Source: JANPCX01 sp031431125
GTDB lineage: Bacteria > Pseudomonadota > Gammaproteobacteria > Burkholderiales > Burkholderiaceae_C
NCBI GenBank assembly: GCA_031431125.1
Contig: JANPCX010000002.1
Coordinates: forward strand, 44,727 to 108,726
DNA length: 64,000 bases
Reading direction: 5' to 3'
A program made the position numbers and the translations under genes. The notes under the pieces are model-generated. The model was not told the origin of the DNA. It saw only the letters and a program-made list of their open reading frames with translations, and did no database searches. This document shows positions 60,372 to 64,000 of the stretch, one piece after another (the first letter of the stretch is position 1; each line of letters opens with the position of its first letter).

Positions 60372-61328
60372 ATGAAGAAGTCTTTGATCGTTTTGGCCGC
60401 AGCCGCACTGGCCTTTTCATCGCAAGCCCAGGCCCAAGCCCAAGACACCAAGGTGGCCATCGGCATGAGCGGTTGGACCGGCTTTGCGCCGCTGACGCTG
60501 GCCAAGGAAGCAGGCTTGTTCAAGGCCCAGGGCCTGGACGTCAGCATCAAGAAGATTCCCCAGAAAGACCGCCACCTGGCCATCGCCAGTGGTGACATCC
60601 AGTGCGCCGCCACCACGGTGGAAACCTGGGTGGTGTGGAACGCCAATGGCGTGGCCACGACGCAGATCTTCCAGCTGGACAAGAGCTTTGGTGCCGACGG
60701 CATGGTGGTCAAGCCCGGCATCAGCAGCATCAAGGATCTCAAAGGCAAGACCGTGGCGGCCAGCGCGCCCGGCACCGCGCCTTACTTCACCTTGGCCTGG
60801 ATGCTGTCCAAGAACGGCCTGACGCTGAAAGACGTGAACATCGTCAACCTGGAGCCTCAGGCGGCTGCCAACGCCATGCTCGCCGGCACCGCCAATCTGG
60901 ACGCGGTGATGACCTACGAGCCCTTCCTGAGCGCCGTGCGCGCCAAGCCCGAGGCCGGCAAGATCATCGCCACCACGCTGGACTACCCGATGATCATGGA
61001 CACCTTTGGCTGCACGCCGAAGTTCCTGGCCGAAAACCCCAAGGCCGCACAAGGATTGGCCAACGCCTACTTTGCGGCGCTGGACATGATCAAGGCCGAG
61101 CCCAAGAAGAGCTTTGAGATCATGGGCGCCGACGTCAAGCAGACCGGCGAAGCCTTCGAGAACAGCCAGAAATTCCTGCGCTGGCAAGACCGCGCCGCCA
61201 ACCAGAAGTTCTTTGCCGGTGAGCACGCAGCCTTCAGCAAGGAAGCCGCCGATCTGTTGCTGGGCGTGGGCATCATCAAGACGCTGCCTGACATGTCCAA
61301 GTTGGCCGACACGCGCTTTATCAAGTGA
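60372..61328 (+). CDS. ABC transporter periplasmic binding protein, NMT1/TauA-like
   Basis: 318 residues with a signal peptide ending AQAQAQ. The mature part begins KVAIGMSGWTGFAPLTLAKEAGLFKAQGLDV, the standard NMT1/SsuA/TauA opening. It is first of a three-gene importer directly after hutH, with a strong ribosome-binding site AAGAGGAG. Relatives bind sulfonates, pyrimidine precursors or similar small organics. Position suggests uptake of histidine, urocanate or an imidazole compound; this is inference. Confidence 0.88.
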   Translation: MKKSLIVLAAAALAFSSQAQAQAQDTKVAIGMSGWTGFAPLTLAKEAGLFKAQGLDVSIKKIPQKDRHLAIASGDIQCAATTVETWVVWNANGVATTQIFQLDKSFGADGMVVKPGISSIKDLKGKTVAASAPGTAPYFTLAWMLSKNGLTLKDVNIVNLEPQAAANAMLAGTANLDAVMTYEPFLSAVRAKPEAGKIIATTLDYPMIMDTFGCTPKFLAENPKAAQGLANAYFAALDMIKAEPKKSFEIMGADVKQTGEAFENSQKFLRWQDRAANQKFFAGEHAAFSKEAADLLLGVGIIKTLPDMSKLADTRFIK

Positions 61329-62104
61329 AGCCGCTGACTGCGGTGGCACCTGGCACGCGGCTCGTGCTGGGTGTGTCCTTCTTCGTCGTCTTCGTGGCGG
61401 TCTGGGCCGCCGTCACGTTTGGCGGGTTGGTACCCAAGATCTTCTTGGCCGACCCGCTGCAGATGCTGCGCTCGGGCTGGGTGCTGCTGACGCAGATGGA
61501 CTTTGCGCACGACATCGGCATGACCATGTGGCGGGTGGTGGGCGGCTTTGTGCTGGCCGCTGCGCTGGCGCTACCGCTGGGCGTGATGATGGGTGCCTAC
61601 AAGCCCATCGAGGCCTTCTTCGAGCCCTTTGTCAGCTTCGCCCGCTACCTGCCGGCCAGCGCCTTCATCCCGCTGCTGATCCTGTGGGCTGGCATCGGCG
61701 AGGCGCAGAAGCTGGCCGTCATCTTCATTGGCAGTTTTTTCCAACTGGTGTTGATGATTGCTGTGACCGTGGACAACACCCGACGTGACCTGGTGGAGGC
61801 CGCCTACACCTTGGGCAGCAGCGACAGCAGCCTGGTCAAGCGGGTGTTGATCCCGGGTGCCGCGCCCGAGATCGCCGAGACCCTGCGCATGGTGCTGGGC
61901 TGGGCCTGGACCTACGTCATCGTGGCCGAACTCATCGGTGCCAGCAGCGGCATCGGCCACATGATCACCGACAGCCAGGCCTTGCTGGCCACCGACCAGA
62001 TCATCTTCGGCATCATCGTCATCGGCCTGATCGGCTTGGCCAGTGACCTGTTCTTCAAATGGGTGAACCGCAGGCTGTTCCCCTGGGCGCAACTGGGGCG
62101 ATGA
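61325..62104 (+). CDS. ABC transporter permease, SsuC/TauC-like
   Basis: 259 residues with six membrane segments. The coupling loop is VEAAYTLGSSDSSLVKRVLIPGAAPEI (EAA, G at the expected spacing), followed by GWAWTYVIVAELIGASSGIGHMI. The GTG start overlaps the stop of the binding-protein gene (GTGA). It lies between the binding protein and the ATPase, so a complete importer is encoded. Confidence 0.9.
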   Translation: MKPLTAVAPGTRLVLGVSFFVVFVAVWAAVTFGGLVPKIFLADPLQMLRSGWVLLTQMDFAHDIGMTMWRVVGGFVLAAALALPLGVMMGAYKPIEAFFEPFVSFARYLPASAFIPLLILWAGIGEAQKLAVIFIGSFFQLVLMIAVTVDNTRRDLVEAAYTLGSSDSSLVKRVLIPGAAPEIAETLRMVLGWAWTYVIVAELIGASSGIGHMITDSQALLATDQIIFGIIVIGLIGLASDLFFKWVNRRLFPWAQLGR

Positions 62105-62108
62105 ACAG

Positions 62109-62885
62109 ATGAACCAGCCCATTCTTCAAGTGCGCGGTCTCGAGCGCCGTTTTGACACCACGCTGGCGCTGCAGGCCACCGATCTGGATGTGGCCGAAAA
62201 CGCCTTCATCACCATCCTGGGCCCCAGCGGCTGCGGCAAGAGCACCTTGCTGCGCATCGTGGCCGGGCTGGACGTGCAGACCGCCGGTGAAGTCACGCTG
62301 GAAGGCCGGCGCATCAGCGGCCCCGGCGCCGACCGCGGCATGGTCTTCCAGAGCTACACGCTGTTTCCCTGGCTGACCGTGCTGGACAACGTCTGCTTCG
62401 GCCTGCGCGAACGTGGTTTGCCGCGCGACCAGCAGTTGGACATCGCCCATGGCTTCTTGGCCAAGGTGGGCTTGAAGGGCTTTGCCAACCACTACCCCAA
62501 GCAGCTCTCGGGCGGCATGCAGCAGCGCACCGCGCTGGCCCGCGCTCTGGCCAACAACCCGCGCATGCTGCTGATGGACGAGCCCTTTGGCGCGCTGGAC
62601 CACCAGACCCGCGAGCTGATGCAGGAACTGCTGCTGGGCATTTGGGAAGCGGAGCGCAAGACGGTGCTGTTTGTCACCCACGACATCGACGAAGCCGTTT
62701 TCATGGGCACGCGGGTGGTGGTGATGAGCGCGCGCCCTGGCCGCATCAAGCTCGACCGCGACGTGGACCTGGCGCACCCACGCCACTACTCGGTCAAGAC
62801 CACACCGGCTTTCAGCAGCCTGAAGGCCGAGCTGACCGAAGCCGTGCGGGTGGAAGTGCTGGCGGCCCAGGCGGCGATGGCTTGA
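62109..62885 (+). CDS. ABC transporter ATP-binding protein, SsuB/TauB-like
   Basis: 258 residues. Walker A is GPSGCGKST, the Q-loop is FQSYTLFPWLTV, the signature is LSGGMQQR, Walker B LLMDEPFGALD and the H-loop VTHDIDEA. FPWLTVLDNVCFGL is typical of the nitrate/sulfonate/taurine branch. It ends the hutU-hutH-ABC unit. Its last 74 bases overlap the convergent methyltransferase frame. Confidence 0.94.
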   Translation: MNQPILQVRGLERRFDTTLALQATDLDVAENAFITILGPSGCGKSTLLRIVAGLDVQTAGEVTLEGRRISGPGADRGMVFQSYTLFPWLTVLDNVCFGLRERGLPRDQQLDIAHGFLAKVGLKGFANHYPKQLSGGMQQRTALARALANNPRMLLMDEPFGALDHQTRELMQELLLGIWEAERKTVLFVTHDIDEAVFMGTRVVVMSARPGRIKLDRDVDLAHPRHYSVKTTPAFSSLKAELTEAVRVEVLAAQAAMA

Positions 62886-63627
62886 TGGCTGCGGGGTCCA
62901 CGCGGCGGTAGGTCAGCATGCGGCCCTTGTAGGCCACCGCGTCGGCCGTGGCCGCACAGTCCAAGCGGGTCTGGCTGGTGACAAAACCCAGGTCTTCCAG
63001 GCGGCGCGAGAAGCCAGGCCGGTTGCCGCGCTCGGGGTCCACGATCCAGACCTCGCAGCTGGGCATGGCGTGGCGGCCGATGAAGCCGGCCAGCGCGTGG
63101 CTGGCGTTGCGGTCGTAGAGCACGTCGCTGCCGATGATCAGCTCGTAGCGTTGGGCGTGGTCCAGCGGCGCACCCGCGGCCAGGGTCACGGCCGGGTCCC
63201 ACTCCCCCGCTTGATACTTCATCGGCGGCAAAGCATTCAGGCGCAGGTTGATGGCCAGGAACCGGGCCGCCAATGGGTGACAGTCGCTGGCCGTCATGTC
63301 AGCCCCACGGCGATGGCCCACCAGGCTGGCCAGCCCCAGCCCACAGCCCACTTCCAGTATGCGTTGGCCCGGCAGCAGCACATGCGCCGCCATGCGCTCG
63401 GCCAGGTGCGCGCCGGAAGGCCACAGCAGCCCAAACAGCGGCCAGGCGGCCGAACCGATGCCCAGGCGACTGGCAACACCCAAAGGGTCGCTGAATTGCT
63501 GTTTGTCCAGCAGGGACTGGATCTGCAGGCTGGCTGCACCGGCAATGGCGATGCACTCTTGCTTGGTCAGGTAGCCGGGCATCGGGTGGGATGTGGGGGA
63601 GGGCGCAGCAGGCGGACGATGCAGCAT
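62812..63627 (-). CDS. Class I SAM-dependent methyltransferase (METTL/lysine-methyltransferase-like)
   Basis: About 271 residues. The SAM-binding motif is ILEVGCGLGLASLVGHRRGADMTASD, and GSDVLYDR corresponds to post-II. This pattern fits the family of small protein-lysine (ETFB-type) methyltransferases, but the substrate is unknown. Possible starts are ATG 63627 and ATG 63582 (MPGYLTKQE); neither has a clear ribosome-binding site. Its C-terminal tail (about 25 Pro/Ala/Arg-rich residues) is read from the DNA of the ATPase gene end, so the true end could be a recent extension. Confidence 0.8.
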   Translation of the reverse strand: MLHRPPAAPSPTSHPMPGYLTKQECIAIAGAASLQIQSLLDKQQFSDPLGVASRLGIGSAAWPLFGLLWPSGAHLAERMAAHVLLPGQRILEVGCGLGLASLVGHRRGADMTASDCHPLAARFLAINLRLNALPPMKYQAGEWDPAVTLAAGAPLDHAQRYELIIGSDVLYDRNASHALAGFIGRHAMPSCEVWIVDPERGNRPGFSRRLEDLGFVTSQTRLDCAATADAVAYKGRMLTYRRVDPAAIKPSPPGPPALPPARLRSARPSGC

Positions 63628-63656
63628 GAGCAAGCGCCGAGTATGGAGGCTGGGCG

Positions 63657-63680
63657 GCAGCCGTGCAGCCGTGCAGCCGT
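63657..63680. repeat. Short tandem repeat, 3 x GCAGCCGT
   Basis: Three exact copies of an 8-bp unit are followed by the hairpin CCGTGC-A-GCACGG (63684-63696). They lie in the intergenic region upstream of the methyltransferase and before the lipoprotein gene. The copy number could vary by slippage. Confidence 0.6.
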
Positions 63681-63880
63681 TCACCGTGCAGCACGGTCAT
63701 CGGACCCGTTGCTGGCTGTCTTCGGCGCGGTGCGCCTGCGGCTGCCCGCACGCCGAAGCTGCGCTACCTGCAACCTGGCGCGGCCCTTGGGGTGCGCCCG
63801 GGTTATGGGCCGCAGGCCCGGGCGCTAGACTGCGCAGCAGGGCAGCCAGCCCCTTCCAAGCCCCTCACCTGAGAACCTGC

Positions 63881-64000
63881 ATGAACACACAAAAACTGCC
63901 GAGCACGCGCTGGGCGCGATGGGTCGGCCTTGTGGTGGCTGCTGCTGCGCTGGCGGGCTGCGCCAGCCCGCCTGCCGCGCCGCGCTTTCAAGGCGAGACG
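63881..64000 (+). CDS. Lipoprotein, N-terminal part (3' end outside window)
   Basis: Forty codons are visible. The basic N terminus and hydrophobic stretch end in a lipobox (LAGC followed by ASPP), so signal peptidase II processing and lipidation are predicted. The residue after Cys is Ala, which favours the outer membrane. The visible mature part ends RFQGET. Too little remains to name the family. A GAGAA sequence precedes the ATG, and TAGACT about 55 bases upstream is a possible -10. Confidence 0.75.
   Translation, partial: MNTQKLPSTRWARWVGLVVAAAALAGCASPPAAPRFQGET

Noticed and set aside
1..64000. tRNA, rRNA, CRISPR arrays, prophage, transposase genes
   Set aside because: I looked for tRNA-like cloverleaf ends, regularly spaced direct repeats, and transposase or integrase motifs and saw none. 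Only non-coding palindromic repeats were found.

Overview
The window is a continuous stretch of a betaproteobacterial chromosome, most likely from the Comamonadaceae (Burkholderiales). The evidence is the protein sequences (FtsH, Rho, RpsP, TrmD, type B L31), family-typical neighbours such as the DUF3579 protein and the AddAB-like pair beside trxA, and short palindromic intergenic repeats. Genus cannot be settled from sequence alone. No tRNA, rRNA, CRISPR array, prophage or complete insertion sequence was recognised.

Layout. Bases 1-4507 hold the end of ftsH, then folP and glmM. Bases 5069-11959 are a complete phosphate module: pstS, pstC, pstA, pstB, phoU, phoB and phoR, with a PHO box before pstS. 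Bases 11987-16260 (minus strand) carry an ArnT-like membrane protein, rpmE2, rho and trxA. Bases 16421-22464 encode an AddB/AddA-like nuclease-helicase pair. Bases 22609-31594 are a signalling block: a pseudokinase-HDOD protein, its active kinase-HDOD-GAF paralogue, the 4.5S RNA gene, an amino-acid binding protein, a LysR regulator, a kinase-UspA fusion and a phosphoesterase. Bases 31638-43751 hold argF, argD, a chemoreceptor, rpsT, murJ and the chain sirB1-like, AI-2E permease, hda, HAD phosphatase, pcnB, folK. Bases 43767-51574 include the rpsP-rimM-trmD-rplS ribosome group, a CoA pyrophosphatase, rsgA, phhB and an M48 protease. Bases 51788-62885 are a histidine-utilisation locus: hutC-D-I-G-F on the minus strand, divergent from hutU-hutH and an NMT1/TauA-type ABC transporter. 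The window ends with a methyltransferase and the start of a lipoprotein gene.

How the genes work together. PstSCAB imports phosphate and signals through PhoU to PhoR/PhoB. HutH, HutU, HutI, HutF and HutG degrade histidine to glutamate by the five-step route, controlled by HutC at a palindrome between hutC and hutU. Rho, RpsP, RimM, TrmD, RplS, RsgA, RpsT and L31 serve transcription and translation.

Main oddities. (1) PhoR has Asp where the phospho-accepting His of the H-box should be. (2) Three palindromic elements of 161-165 bp share a core but differ in their terminal arms, and the central hairpin shows compensatory changes; one lies in the rho leader and one between phoU and phoB. (3) hutU carries a short palindromic repeat in frame inside its NAD-domain region, and a relative of that repeat lies between folP and glmM. 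(4) A 238-bp inverted-repeat-bounded element ends on the folP start codon. (5) Two adjacent kinase-HDOD paralogues, one of them lacking its catalytic residues.
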